Source: Solirubrobacterales bacterium (GTDB taxonomy: Bacteria; Actinomycetota; Thermoleophilia; Solirubrobacterales; 70-9). Taken from it: a stretch of DNA of 52,474 nt. Made by a program: the position numbers and the translations under genes. The notes beneath the pieces are model-generated. The model saw nothing but the letters and a program-made list of their open reading frames with translations. It was not told the DNA's origin and did not search any database. Where the stretch lies: assembly GCA_009379895.1 (NCBI GenBank), contig WHSW01000005.1, positions 1,613-54,086 on the forward strand. The letters run 5' to 3'. Of the stretch, positions 31,986 to 42,557 are shown one piece after another. Within the stretch, counting starts at the first letter, position 1. Every line of letters begins with the position of its first letter.

Positions 31986-32761
31986 GCGGCCACCGCGGGC
32001 TCGTCCTCGCGGGCGGCGAGCTCGCGGGCGAGCTCGCCATAGGCGATCGCGCCACGCGAGCCCGGGGCATGCTCGACCACGGGCGTGCCGAAGCTCGGCG
32101 ACTCGGCCACGCGCACGCTGCGCGGAATCACTGTATCGAACACCTGTTCGGATAGATGGTGGCGTAGCTCGGCTTCGACATCCCTGGCCAGGCGCGTCCT
32201 CTCATCGTGCATGGTGATCAGCACGCCGGTCAGAACCAGCGACGGGTTGAGCTCGCGGCGAAGCAGGTCGAGCGTCTCGAGGAACTGGACCAGGCCCTCG
32301 AGCGCCAAGTACTCGGCCTGCACGGGGACGATCACCCGGTCGGCGGCGGTGAGGCCGTTGATGGTTAGGATCCCGAGCGAGGGCGGGCAATCGAGCAGCG
32401 TCACGGCGAAGCGCTCGCGCACCGGCCCGAGGCCGTCGCGCAGCCGATACTCGAAGCGCTCGAGCCGCGGCAGCTCGACGGAGGCGCCGGCGAGGGCGCG
32501 GCTGGCGGGCACGATCCAGAGGTTGTCCGGGCCCGCCGGCCGCGCCGCGACCGCGACCGAGACCTCGCCCGCCAGGCACTCATAAGAGGAGGGGGTGAGC
32601 CCGCGGTCCAGCCCGAGGGCGACGGTCGCGTTGCACTGCGAATCGAGGTCGGCGAGCAGCACCTGGCGGCCCTGGGCGGCGACGCAGGCCGCGAGGTTGA
32701 CCGCGGTCGTGGTCTTGCCGACCCCGCCCTTCTGGTTGGCGATCGCGTAGACGATTCCCAT
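31982..32761 (-). CDS. parA: Chromosome-partition ATPase ParA (Soj)
   Basis: A 259-residue P-loop ATPase. The deviant Walker A is KGGVGKTTTAVNL, Walker A' is LLADLDSQCNAT, and Walker B is VTLLDCPPSLGILTIN. VIVPVQAEYLALEGL and the C-terminal RGAIAYGELA are typical of chromosomal ParA. It moves ParB-bound origins. There is no N-terminal DNA-binding domain, so it is the chromosomal rather than the plasmid P1 type. The ATG is preceded eight bases upstream by TAAGGT with no Shine-Dalgarno. It is the first gene of parAB and follows rsmG by 96 bases. Confidence 0.96.
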   Translation of the reverse strand: MGIVYAIANQKGGVGKTTTAVNLAACVAAQGRQVLLADLDSQCNATVALGLDRGLTPSSYECLAGEVSVAVAARPAGPDNLWIVPASRALAGASVELPRLERFEYRLRDGLGPVRERFAVTLLDCPPSLGILTINGLTAADRVIVPVQAEYLALEGLVQFLETLDLLRRELNPSLVLTGVLITMHDERTRLARDVEAELRHHLSEQVFDTVIPRSVRVAESPSFGTPVVEHAPGSRGAIAYGELARELAAREDEPAVAA

Positions 32762-32769
32762 CTCACCCG

Positions 32770-32775
32770 ACCTTA
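32770..32775 (-). promoter_or_regulatory. -10 box (TAAGGT) of parAB
   Basis: TAAGGT on the minus strand ends eight bases before the parA ATG. The same hexamer and spacing occur before dnaA, so both may be leaderless and share a promoter class. Confidence 0.5.
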
Positions 32776-32857
32776 GCCCGCCGCCAGGCGGCGTCGCGTC
32801 GCAGTGGCAGCCGTGGCCGGCCTCGCGGACCCGGGCGTGGCGCGCCTCGGTCGGGCG

Positions 32858-33532
32858 TCACCGAGCGCCCAGCGGCCGCTTCTTGGCCATGCCGGGACGG
32901 CGCGGCAGCTCGGCGGGCGTCGGGCCGGACTTGGCGAGCAGATGCAGGTGGCGGTGGCGCGAGCCCGCATACGGGCCGACCCAGCGCACCTCGCGCGCCA
33001 CCATCGCCACCCGCGGCCCGGCGCGCTCGAGCTCGGCCTCCTCGGCGGGGTCGCGCCGCCCCTTCCAGGCGACCAGTCTCCCCGCGCGGACGAGCAGCGG
33101 CGAGGCGAGCTCGGCCAGGGTCGCGAGCCTGCCGACCGCGCGCGCGGTGGCCACCTCGTAGGCCTCGCGGCCACCCTCGGGCGCGGCGCGCGCCGCCCAC
33201 TCCTCGGCGCGGGCGCACACGACCCGCGCGTTGGCGAGCCCGGCGGCGGCGGCGGCGCGCTCGATGAACTCGCATTTGCGGCCCACCGACTCGATCAGAT
33301 CGACGCGGGTGTCGGGCAGCGCGGCGGCGAGGGCGAGGCCCGGAAACCCGCCGCCCGAGCCGATATCGGCGAGCCGGGCGGGCGAGCCGGCGAGCTCGAG
33401 GCCGCTGAGCGAATCGGCGACGTGCACGCGCCACGCCTCCTCGGGGTCGCGGATCGAGCTCAACGAGGCGGGGTCGGCGGCGAGCAGGTCGAGAACCGGA
33501 GCGAGCCGCCGGCGCAGCTCGGGCTCGATCAA
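32858..33532 (-). CDS. rsmG: 16S rRNA (guanine527-N7)-methyltransferase RsmG
   Basis: A 224-residue SAM methyltransferase that modifies G527 of 16S rRNA, a site tied to streptomycin sensitivity. Seen: WRVHVADSLSGLEL, LADIGSGGGFPGLALA (SAM motif I), VDLIESVGRKCEFI, and YEVATARAVGRLATL. LLVRAGRLVAWKG corresponds to the later strand. The TTG at 33532 is the farthest in-frame start; the true start could be slightly further in. It follows jag by 63 bases in the rpmH-to-parB direction, a conserved actinobacterial order. Confidence 0.95.
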   Translation of the reverse strand: MIEPELRRRLAPVLDLLAADPASLSSIRDPEEAWRVHVADSLSGLELAGSPARLADIGSGGGFPGLALAAALPDTRVDLIESVGRKCEFIERAAAAAGLANARVVCARAEEWAARAAPEGGREAYEVATARAVGRLATLAELASPLLVRAGRLVAWKGRRDPAEEAELERAGPRVAMVAREVRWVGPYAGSRHRHLHLLAKSGPTPAELPRRPGMAKKRPLGAR

Positions 33533-33595
33533 GCCCAGTCGGTCCCGGACGGGGCCCGGTCGAGCGCCCGGTGGCCCGCCGGCGCCGCGCCGAGC

Positions 33596-34072
33596 TCAGG
33601 ACTCATCGGACAGGGGGGCGACGATCACGCAACGATCCGGCTCCTCGCCCTCGCTGAACGTCTCGACCCCCGAACGGTCCGCGAGGTGGTCGTGGACGAT
33701 CTTGCGCTCGGTCGGGCTCATCGGCTCGAGCTCGATCTCCTTGCCCGCCTCCAGCGCGCGGTCGGCCGCCCGGGCCGCCTGGCGCTCGACCGTCTCGCGC
33801 CGGCGCTGACGGTACCCCGCGGCGTCGACCGAGACCCGCTTGCGGTCGCCGCGACCGCGAAAGGCCGCCCGGTAGCAGAGCAGCTGCACGGCGTCGATCG
33901 TCTGTCCCCGGCGACCGATCAGGAGGCCGAGCTCGTCGCCCTCGATCCGGGCGGCGATCGCCTCCTCGTCCTCGTCGACGACCACCTCGGCGTCGAGGTC
34001 GAGCGCGTCGACGATCTCGTCGAGCAGTGCCTCGACGCGGGCGGCGGGCTCGTCGGGAAGCGGCCCCGTCAC
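33596..34072 (-). CDS. RNA-binding protein Jag/KhpB (KH and R3H domains)
   Basis: A 158-residue protein. The KH domain spans about residues 28-85, with ARIEGDELGLLIGRRGQTIDAVQLLCYRA containing the GRRG loop, and the R3H domain spans 90-150 with RRRETVERQAARAADRAL and LEPMSPTERKIVHDHL. The Jag-N domain seen in Bacillus is missing, as in other actinobacteria. KhpB pairs with KhpA to bind many RNAs and influences cell elongation and division. The frame is open far upstream through yidC, but GTG 34072 forms a GTGA overlap with the yidC stop and gives a normal length. Confidence 0.93.
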   Translation of the reverse strand: MTGPLPDEPAARVEALLDEIVDALDLDAEVVVDEDEEAIAARIEGDELGLLIGRRGQTIDAVQLLCYRAAFRGRGDRKRVSVDAAGYRQRRRETVERQAARAADRALEAGKEIELEPMSPTERKIVHDHLADRSGVETFSEGEEPDRCVIVAPLSDES

Positions 34073-34815
34073 GCTCTTCGCTTGCGTTTTCGCGGGGGAG
34101 ACGGAGGCGGCTTGGCGGCGACCACCTCCTCCTTCGCCTGCTTCGGGTCCGGCGGGGGCCAGAAGTGCATCACGACCCACTGCTGGCCCAGGGTCCAGAG
34201 GTTGGTCGAGATCCAGTAGACCGCGAGGCCGGCGGGGAAATTGGCCACGAACGGGGCGAAGATCAGCGGCAGCCCGAACATGATCAGGCGTTGGTTTCGG
34301 TCCTGGACCCGCGAGGACATGACCAGGCCGGCGCCCATCTGGGTGGCGATGAAGAGGATGATCAGCACCGCCAGCTCGACCCCGGTCGCCTTCTCGGTCA
34401 GGTTGTCGACGAACAGGAACCCCGCCGGGGGCGCGGCGAGGATGTCGGCCTTGAAGTCGTCGCTGTTGAGCAGCTGGTAGAGCGCCAGGAAGACCGGCAG
34501 CTGGAGGAGCAGCGGCCAGCAGGAGGCCAGCGGGTTGATCTGGTTCTCCTTGTAGAAGGCCATCATCTCGCGCTGGAGGCGCTCCTTGTCGCCCTTGTAC
34601 TTCTCCTGCAGCTTCTTGAGCTCGGGCGCGTGTTGCTGGAGATGGCGCATCGAGCGGATCTGCTTCAGGGACAGCGGCAGGATCACCATCCGGGTGATGA
34701 ACGTGAGGCCGACGATCGCCAGGCCCCAGCCGAAGCCGACGTCGTCGTGCAGGAAGGTGATCACCGCCTCGGCGGCGTCGATCAGCGGCTGGAGGATGTT
34801 GGCGATCGGGATCAT
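34069..34815 (-). CDS. yidC: Membrane protein insertase YidC
   Basis: A 248-residue YidC/Oxa1 protein of the short Gram-positive type. TM1 is near residues 10-30, TM2 contains LAIVGLTFITRMVILPLSL, and the cytoplasmic hairpin is LQQHAPELKKLQEKYKGDKERLQREMMAFYKEN. Next come INPLASCWPLLLQLPVFLALYQLL and two final helices ending PAGLAVYWISTNLWTLGQQ. The hydrophilic-groove arginine is in FITRMVI. The C-terminal tail (PPPSPPRKRKRRA) is strongly basic and probably binds ribosomes. ATG 34815 overlaps the yidD stop as ATGA. Confidence 0.96.
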   Translation of the reverse strand: MIPIANILQPLIDAAEAVITFLHDDVGFGWGLAIVGLTFITRMVILPLSLKQIRSMRHLQQHAPELKKLQEKYKGDKERLQREMMAFYKENQINPLASCWPLLLQLPVFLALYQLLNSDDFKADILAAPPAGFLFVDNLTEKATGVELAVLIILFIATQMGAGLVMSSRVQDRNQRLIMFGLPLIFAPFVANFPAGLAVYWISTNLWTLGQQWVVMHFWPPPDPKQAKEEVVAAKPPPSPPRKRKRRA

Positions 34816-35135
34816 GCGTGGGCCGGCCCGCCGGCGCCCGGGTCGACATCATGGCGGTGGCGATCGCGAAACAGCCGCCGGTCGGCGAGCTCGTCGACGC
34901 CGCCGTGGCTCCACGGATTGCAGCGCGCCAGGCGCCAGGCGGCGAGGACCGTGCCGCGGACGATCCCGAGCTCGCGAACGGCGTGCACCGCGTACGTCGA
35001 GCAGCTCGGGTAGTACTTGCAGCGATTGGGCAGCGCCGGTGAGATCACCCGCCTATAGAGCTGCACCGGCAGGAGGACGAGCTCGCGCAGCGCGCGGGTG
35101 ATGGCGCTCGGGGCCGCCGGGCTCGACCGTTTCAC
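34812..35135 (-). CDS. yidD: Membrane-protein insertion efficiency factor YidD
   Basis: A 107-residue YidD. It has LVQLYRRVISPALPNRCKYYPSCSTYAV-type sequence (here PVQLYRRVISPALPNRCKYY followed by PSCSTYAVHAVRELG) with its three conserved cysteines, and CNPWSHGGVDE. The N-terminal amphipathic helix attaches to the inner leaflet. The 25-residue His/Arg/Pro tail is not conserved. The GTG start overlaps the rnpA stop as GTGA, and the stop overlaps yidC. Confidence 0.94.
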   Translation of the reverse strand: MKRSSPAAPSAITRALRELVLLPVQLYRRVISPALPNRCKYYPSCSTYAVHAVRELGIVRGTVLAAWRLARCNPWSHGGVDELADRRLFRDRHRHDVDPGAGGPAHA

Positions 35136-35506
35136 GTTTTACGCTCCGGGGTGGCCTCGACGATCAGCTCACGCAGCGCGACGCCGACGCCGGTCGTGCC
35201 CTCACGCTCAACCAGACCTGCAGAGTCGGGGCGGGCGACGATCACGAAGTCGTGGCCGTCGGGGAGCTCATCGGCCAGGTCCCAGAACGACTCTCGCAAG
35301 GCGCGCTTGACCGCGTTTCTGGAGACCGCGCCACCGACCTTGCGGCCGACCGAGGTCCCGAGCCGTGTCTCGTCGCCGCTCGTCTCGGGACGAGGGAACG
35401 CGTAGAGGACGAGGAAGCGGTTCGCGTGCGACCGACCGTCCCGGTAGACACGATCGAAGTCGCCGCTGCGTGAGAGGCGGCCGCGCCTGCGCGGCTCGGC
35501 CGTCAT
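35132..35506 (-). CDS. rnpA: Ribonuclease P protein component
   Basis: A 124-residue basic protein that binds RNase P RNA for tRNA 5' maturation. It has LSRSGDFDRVYRDGRSHANRFLVLY and the RNR-type motif VGRKVGGAVSRNAVKRALRESF, both diagnostic. Length is normal. The ATG at 35506 follows the rpmH stop by 31 bases. The operon order rpmH-rnpA-yidD-yidC-jag-rsmG is canonical. Confidence 0.96.
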   Translation of the reverse strand: MTAEPRRRGRLSRSGDFDRVYRDGRSHANRFLVLYAFPRPETSGDETRLGTSVGRKVGGAVSRNAVKRALRESFWDLADELPDGHDFVIVARPDSAGLVEREGTTGVGVALRELIVEATPERKT

Positions 35507-35537
35507 CTAGTGCCCGTCCGCATCACTGGACGCGGCA

Positions 35538-35672
35538 CTACGGGGTGAGCCGCTTGCGGCCCTTGGCACGGCGCCGGCGGATCACGGCCCGTCCGGATCG
35601 GGTTCGCATCCGGGCTCGAAACCCGTGGGTCCGCGCGCGCTTGCGCTTCTTCGGCTGCCAGGTCCGCTTCAT
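35538..35672 (-). CDS. rpmH: 50S ribosomal protein L34
   Basis: The 44-residue protein begins [20 protein letters not shown] and ends [11 protein letters not shown], a textbook L34. It is the first gene of the minus-strand operon that leaves the origin. A TAGACT box stands eleven bases before the ATG with no purine-rich ribosome site; the bases just before the ATG are GCCTCCTC, the opposite of a Shine-Dalgarno. Confidence 0.97.
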   Translation of the reverse strand: MKRTWQPKKRKRARTHGFRARMRTRSGRAVIRRRRAKGRKRLTP

Positions 35673-35683
35673 GAGGAGGCGCC

Positions 35684-35689
35684 AGTCTA
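35684..35689 (-). promoter_or_regulatory. -10 box (TAGACT) of rpmH
   Basis: TAGACT on the minus strand ends eleven bases before the rpmH ATG. The first bases of the transcript would lie within a few bases of the start codon. Confidence 0.5.
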
Positions 35690-35720
35690 CAGAGCGGGGG
35701 GCGCCGATCGCCGCGCAGAT

Positions 35721-35732
35721 AATCGCGCGATT
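35721..35732. promoter_or_regulatory. 12-bp perfect palindrome between rpmH and dnaA
   Basis: AATCGCGCGATT lies in the 111-base divergent region. It is the only AT-flanked symmetric site there and could be an operator for either gene. Confidence 0.35.
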
Positions 35733-35769
35733 TGCGGGCTGGGCCCAATGCTGTCCGGGGACGCGTATG

Positions 35770-35775
35770 TAAGGT
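35770..35775 (+). promoter_or_regulatory. -10 box (TAAGGT) of dnaA
   Basis: TAAGGT ends eight bases before GTG 35784, the same hexamer and spacing as at parA. It favours GTG 35784 over ATG 35748 as the dnaA start. Confidence 0.5.
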
Positions 35776-35783
35776 CGGTCGCC

Positions 35784-37169
35784 GTGGCCGCCCCCGCATG
35801 CTCCGACGAGCTGACCGACCTCTGGCGGCGCGTGACGGGAGAGCTCGAGCGCTCGGTTCCGCGCTCAACCTTCGAGCTCTGGCTGCGGCCGCTGGTGCCG
35901 GTGACGACGCGCGGCGCGACGCTCTACCTCTCCGCGCCGGAGCCGGTCCGGGCCTGGGTCGAGCGCCGCTACTGCGCCCTGATCGCAAGCTCGCTGCACC
36001 GGCACTGCGACGCGCTCTCCGACGTCGCCTTCGTCACCGCCGACGCCGCCGAGCGGGCGGAGCCCACCGCCCCCGAGTCGCTACCGCTGAACCCCCTCCA
36101 CACCTTCGATCGCTTCGTGATCGGCGACGGCAACCGCCTCGCCCACGCCGCCTCGCTGGCGGTCGCCGAGCTTCCCGGCGAGGCGTATAACCCACTCTTC
36201 TTGCACGGCCCGCCGGGGCTCGGCAAGACCCACCTGCTGGGCGCGATCCTCGCCTACCTGCGGCGCAACCACCCCTCGCTGACCACCCACCACACGACCG
36301 CCGAGCGCTTCACCAGCGAGTTCGTCAGCGCCCTGCGCCGCGACGGGCCCGAGGCCTTCAAGGCGCGCTACCGCGAGCTCGACGCGCTGCTCATCGACGA
36401 CGTCCAGGTGCTCGAGGGAAAGCAGCACACCGAGGAGGAGTTCGTCCACACCTTCAACGCGCTGTTCGCCGCCGGCAAGCAGATCGTCCTCTCCAGCGAC
36501 CGGCCGCCCGAGGCGCTCTCGCGGCTCGCCGATCGGCTCCGCGATCGCTTCCGCTGGGGCCTTCAGGTCGAGCTCGAGCCGCCCGACCTGCGCACCCGGA
36601 TGGCGCTCGTGTGGCGGTTCGCCGCCGACGCCACGTCCGACGTCCCCGAGCCGCAGGTCCTGCGTGAGATCGCGACGCTGGTGCCCGGCAACGTGCGCAT
36701 CCTCGAGGGCGCGATGACGCGCGTGATGGCGGTCGCCTCACTGCTCTCCGAGCCGATGTCGACGCCCTTGGTCCACCGGGCGCTCGGCGCCGGCCAGGCT
36801 GCAGGCCCGCCGCCGAGCTCCGAGCCGCCCACGCTCGAGGCGATCCAGGACGCGGTCTGCCGGCTCCAGGGGTTGACCCGGCAGGAGTTGCTCTCGGCGC
36901 GGCGCTCGGCGCGGATCGCGCAGTCGCGCCAACTCGCCATGTACCTAGCGCGCGAGTTGACGCCGCTCTCGCTGGCCGAGATCGCCCGCGCCTTCGATCG
37001 TGACCACACCACCGTCCTGCACGCCGTTCGGGCCGTCACCGCACGGCTCGAGCCCGGGACCGAGCTCGCCGGGGCCGTCCACAGCCTGCGTGGTGAGCTT
37101 GGACGGCCGCCGGCCGGGGCGCCGTTATCCACGGCGTCGCGCCTTCCTCCACCGGCCGCCGAGGCCTGA
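35784..37169 (+). CDS. dnaA: Chromosomal replication initiator DnaA
   Basis: About 461 residues. Domain I begins [27 protein letters not shown], and the domain II linker is very short, about 30 residues. Domain III has Walker [12 protein letters not shown], Walker [16 protein letters not shown], sensor 1 [10 protein letters not shown], arginine finger [12 protein letters not shown] and sensor 2 VRILEGAM. Domain IV carries the DNA-binding signature [20 protein letters not shown] and [14 protein letters not shown] prefer GTG 35784 because of the TAAGGT box eight bases before it; ATG 35748 would add twelve unconserved residues. The 3' end contains a DnaA-box-like site at 37125. Divergent from rpmH. 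Confidence 0.97.
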   Translation: MAAPACSDELTDLWRRVTGELERSVPRSTFELWLRPLVPVTTRGATLYLSAPEPVRAWVERRYCALIASSLHRHCDALSDVAFVTADAAERAEPTAPESLPLNPLHTFDRFVIGDGNRLAHAASLAVAELPGEAYNPLFLHGPPGLGKTHLLGAILAYLRRNHPSLTTHHTTAERFTSEFVSALRRDGPEAFKARYRELDALLIDDVQVLEGKQHTEEEFVHTFNALFAAGKQIVLSSDRPPEALSRLADRLRDRFRWGLQVELEPPDLRTRMALVWRFAADATSDVPEPQVLREIATLVPGNVRILEGAMTRVMAVASLLSEPMSTPLVHRALGAGQAAGPPPSSEPPTLEAIQDAVCRLQGLTRQELLSARRSARIAQSRQLAMYLARELTPLSLAEIARAFDRDHTTVLHAVRAVTARLEPGTELAGAVHSLRGELGRPPAGAPLSTASRLPPPAAEA

Positions 37170-37176
37170 TCCACCG
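37125..37176 (+). promoter_or_regulatory. Candidate DnaA-box cluster at the dnaA 3' end
   Basis: TTATCCACG at 37125-37133 matches the DnaA box at 8 of 9 positions. Weaker TCCAC-centred matches follow at 37145-37153 (6/9) and 37168-37176 (7/9), spaced 20 and 23 bases apart. They lead into the dnaA-dnaN spacer, a usual oriC position, but that spacer is only 103 bases. The evidence for an origin here is suggestive. Confidence 0.4.
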
Positions 37177-37272
37177 GCCCGCGCCCAAGCATCGAGCCAG
37201 TTTCGCCCTACGATCCCCAACCATCAACGAAGCAGATACATCTGAGCCAAGTAGGAAGATGAGCGACCCTCG

Positions 37273-38373
37273 ATGAAGCTAACCGTTCCCAGAGATTCCC
37301 TCTCCTCCGCGTTGCAGCTCGTCGGCCGCGCGGTCTCCAGCCGGGGCACCCTGCCCTCGCTGGGCGGCATCCTCGTGATCGCCGCCGACTCCACGCTCAC
37401 CGTGCGCGCCACCGACATGGAGCTCGCACTCACCGGCCGCCTCGACGACGCCGCGATCGAGCGCGACGGCACGCTGTTGCTTCCCGGCCGGCTGCTCGGC
37501 GACGTCGTGCGCAGCCTGCCGCCAGGCGACGTGTCCCTCGAGCTGCGCGCCGAGCAGCGCGACCTCGAGATCGCGGCGGGCGAGGCGCGGTTTCATCTCC
37601 GGACCCTGCCGGCTGAGGACTTCCCGCGCCTTCCCGAGCTCGAGGGGGAGACCGTGAAGCTGCCGGGCACCCCGCTCGCCGAGACGATCGATCTCGTGGC
37701 GCGGGCGGCGTCGCGCGACGAGGTGCGGCCGATCCTCACCGGCGTGCTCCTGCAGGCCGAGGGGACCAGGCTGACCATGGTCGCGACCGACTCCTACCGG
37801 CTCAGCGTCAAGCACACCGAGCTCGAGTCGCCGATCTCGCAGTCGCTGGAGGCCAACGTCCCGGCCCGGGCCCTGCGCGAGCTCGCTCGCGTGATCGGCG
37901 ACGAGGAGGTCGAGATCGCCCTGCGCAGCAACCAGGTCGTCTTCGCGAGCTCGGCGGCCGTGCTCTCGTCGCGGCTGATCGAGGGCCAGTTTCCGAGCTG
38001 GCGCCAGCTCGTCCCCGAGTCATTCGAGCACGAGGTGCGGCTGCCCCGCGAGGAGTTCGGCGAGATCGCGCGACGGATCAGTCAGCTCGCCCAGCGCAAC
38101 GCGCCGCTCCGCCTGGCGTTCGCCGAGGGCGAGCTGACCGTCGCCGCGGAGACCCCCGACATCGGCGACGCCAGCGAGGCGATGCCCGCGCCGTACGCGG
38201 GCGAGCCGCTGGAGATCGCGTTCAACCCCCAGTTCCTGATCGAGGGGATCGAGAGCGTCGCCTCCGAGGAGCTCGCCGTGCAGCTCAGCTCGCCGCTTCG
38301 CCCCGGGCTGCTGCGCCCCGTCGGCGGAGAGGACTTCAGCTACCTGGTGATGCCGATCCGGCTCAACGCGTGA
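37273..38373 (+). CDS. dnaN: DNA polymerase III beta sliding clamp
   Basis: A 366-residue clamp subunit. It shows the three-fold DnaN layout: MKLTVPRDSLSSALQLVGRAVSSRGTLPSLGG, LLPGRLLGDVVRSLP, then the central DEVRPILTGVLLQAEGTRLTMVATDSYRLSV, and the C-terminal FNPQFLIEGIESV with LVMPIRLNA at the end. Two clamps' worth of three domains each encircle DNA and tether polymerase III. Length is normal. An AGGAAG lies 17 bases before the ATG. The 116-base gap to recF carries a repeat also seen in the aminotransferase gene. Confidence 0.97.
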   Translation: MKLTVPRDSLSSALQLVGRAVSSRGTLPSLGGILVIAADSTLTVRATDMELALTGRLDDAAIERDGTLLLPGRLLGDVVRSLPPGDVSLELRAEQRDLEIAAGEARFHLRTLPAEDFPRLPELEGETVKLPGTPLAETIDLVARAASRDEVRPILTGVLLQAEGTRLTMVATDSYRLSVKHTELESPISQSLEANVPARALRELARVIGDEEVEIALRSNQVVFASSAAVLSSRLIEGQFPSWRQLVPESFEHEVRLPREEFGEIARRISQLAQRNAPLRLAFAEGELTVAAETPDIGDASEAMPAPYAGEPLEIAFNPQFLIEGIESVASEELAVQLSSPLRPGLLRPVGGEDFSYLVMPIRLNA

Positions 38374-38439
38374 GATACGTGCCGGCGAGATCCTCCGCTC
38401 CGGGTCCGGTCTCGCCGACCCTGCGCCACCACTGCGCTT

Positions 38440-38476
38440 CGCGTCCGGCCTCGCCGGCCCTTCGGCCCTTCGGCTA
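38440..38476 (+). repeat. Short GC-rich repeat between dnaN and recF
   Basis: The spacer holds CGCTTCGCGTCCGG near 38436-38449, shared with the aminotransferase 3' repeat, and CCCTTCGG twice in tandem just after. Two similar CTCCGGGTCCGG/GTCTCGCC-type units precede it. It looks like the debris of a dispersed repeat family. Confidence 0.4.
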
Positions 38477-38489
38477 GCTCGGTCGGCCG

Positions 38490-39620
38490 ATGGTCGTCGA
38501 ATCCGTCTCGGTCCTCGACTTTCGCAACCTGGCCACCTGTGAGGTCGAGCTCGGGCCCGGGCTGAACCTGCTCTGGGGGCCGAACGGGGCCGGGAAGACG
38601 AATCTGCTCGAGGCGACCTACCTGGCGCTCGCGGGCCGCTCCTGCCGGACCCGCGACGACCGCGAGGCGATCGCCTTCGGGTGCTCCCTGGCGCGCTCCG
38701 AGGCGGTCGTCGAGTCGTCGGGGCGCCGTCGCAACTTCCTCTGCTCGGTGACCCGCGCCGAGGGCCGGCGCCAGCTCGTCGACGGCCAGGCAGCCGGCCC
38801 GGACAGCGCCGCCCTGCGCCCGCCGCTGGCGGTCTTCATGCCCGACCGCCTGGCGCTGGTCAAGGGGCCTCCCGCGGCCCGCCGCAGCCATCTGGACGGC
38901 TTCTGCGCTGCGCTCTGGCCGGCCCGTGCCGAGGCGCGTCGGCGCTACTCGCGAGCGCTGGCGCAGCGCAACGCGCTGCTCGGGCGAATCCGAGCCGGGA
39001 GCGCCGGGCCTGGGGCGCTGGAGGCGTGGGACCGCGAGCTGGCGAGCGCCGGCGTCGAGCTGATCGCCGACCGCGGGCGGGCGCTGGAGCTGCTGGCGCC
39101 GGCGTTCGAGCGCTCGGCGAGCGCGCTCGACCTCGGCCCGGTCCCGGCGCTTCGCTACCGGCCGCGCAGCACCGCCGCCGAGCCCGCGCAGCTCGCAGCC
39201 GAGCTCGCCGAGCGGCGCGACGGCGACGTCGCGCGCGGCTACACCGGCTGGGGCCCGCATCTCGACGACGTCGCCCTCGAGGCCGACGGCCGGGCGCTAC
39301 GCCGCTACGGATCGCAGGGCCAGCAGCGCGCGGCGCTCCTGGCCCTGCTGTTCGCCGAGCGGCGCGCCCTGCTCGACGATGGTCGCCCCGCGCCGCTGAT
39401 GCTGCTCGACGACGTCACCAGCGAGCTCGACGCCGACCATCGCCGGCTGCTGGTCGAGCACCTCGCCGACGACGGCGGGCAGGCGCTGATCACCGCCACC
39501 GAGCCGGGTCACCTGCCGGCGCCGGCGCCGCGCCGCGAGATCGCGCTGCGCGGCGGGCACCCGTTGCAGCCGACGCCCGCCGCGACCCCCGAGGCGCGGG
39601 CGGAGCGGGAGGCGGCTTGA
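38490..39620 (+). CDS. recF: DNA replication and repair protein RecF
   Basis: A 376-residue SMC-like ATPase for gap repair and replication restart. It begins VVESVSVLDFRNLATCEVELGPGLNLLWGPNGAGKTNLLEA with Walker A at about 31-38. The RecF signature is at SQGQQRAALLALLFAERRALL, and Walker B is PLMLLDDVTSELDADHRRLL. The last 30 residues are Pro/Ala/Arg-rich. The stop overlaps the next start as TTGA. Order dnaA-dnaN-recF is canonical. Confidence 0.96.
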   Translation: MVVESVSVLDFRNLATCEVELGPGLNLLWGPNGAGKTNLLEATYLALAGRSCRTRDDREAIAFGCSLARSEAVVESSGRRRNFLCSVTRAEGRRQLVDGQAAGPDSAALRPPLAVFMPDRLALVKGPPAARRSHLDGFCAALWPARAEARRRYSRALAQRNALLGRIRAGSAGPGALEAWDRELASAGVELIADRGRALELLAPAFERSASALDLGPVPALRYRPRSTAAEPAQLAAELAERRDGDVARGYTGWGPHLDDVALEADGRALRRYGSQGQQRAALLALLFAERRALLDDGRPAPLMLLDDVTSELDADHRRLLVEHLADDGGQALITATEPGHLPAPAPRREIALRGGHPLQPTPAATPEARAEREAA

Positions 39621-39934
39621 GCCCGGCCCGACCGCCCCGCTCGATCGCCGACTCGGTGCGCTCGATCCGCGCTCGGGCCGAGCCGGCGACGCCGCTGGCG
39701 GCGGTGCAGAGCGCCTGGCGGTCGGCGGTCGGCGAGCGGATCGCGCGCGAGGCGCACCCGGTGCGCGAGCGCGACGGCGAGGTGACGGTCGCCTGCCGGG
39801 CGTCGACCTGGGCGCAGGAGCTCGATCTGCTGCAGTCCGACCTGCTCGAGCGCCTGAACGGGGCGCTGCAACGGGGCCGGGTCGACTCGCTTCGCTTCGT
39901 AGTCGCCGCCGATTCGTTCGAGGACACTGATTAG
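39617..39934 (+). CDS. DUF721 (DciA-like) protein
   Basis: A 105-residue protein. The DUF721 core is PLAAVQSAWRSAVGERIAREAHPVRERDGEVTVACRASTWAQELDLLQSDLLERLN, split here by the family's usual loops. DciA proteins act with the replicative helicase where DnaC/DnaI is absent, and actinobacteria keep the gene between recF and gyrB. Its TTG at 39617 overlaps the recF stop, so it is translated by coupling. The 168-base gap to gyrB has a CCGAATC-gcccg-GATTCGG hairpin. Confidence 0.9.
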   Translation: MSPARPPRSIADSVRSIRARAEPATPLAAVQSAWRSAVGERIAREAHPVRERDGEVTVACRASTWAQELDLLQSDLLERLNGALQRGRVDSLRFVVAADSFEDTD

Positions 39935-42547
<2,613 letters not shown>

Positions 42548-42557
42548 GAGGGCAGCG

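Noticed and set aside
35124-35140. Sequence ACGTGAAAC at the rnpA/yidD junction, resembling half of a parS site
   Set aside because: Only one half-site matches; against TGTTTCACGTGAAACA about 11 of 16 bases agree, and the site is within overlapping coding sequence, so it is not called parS.
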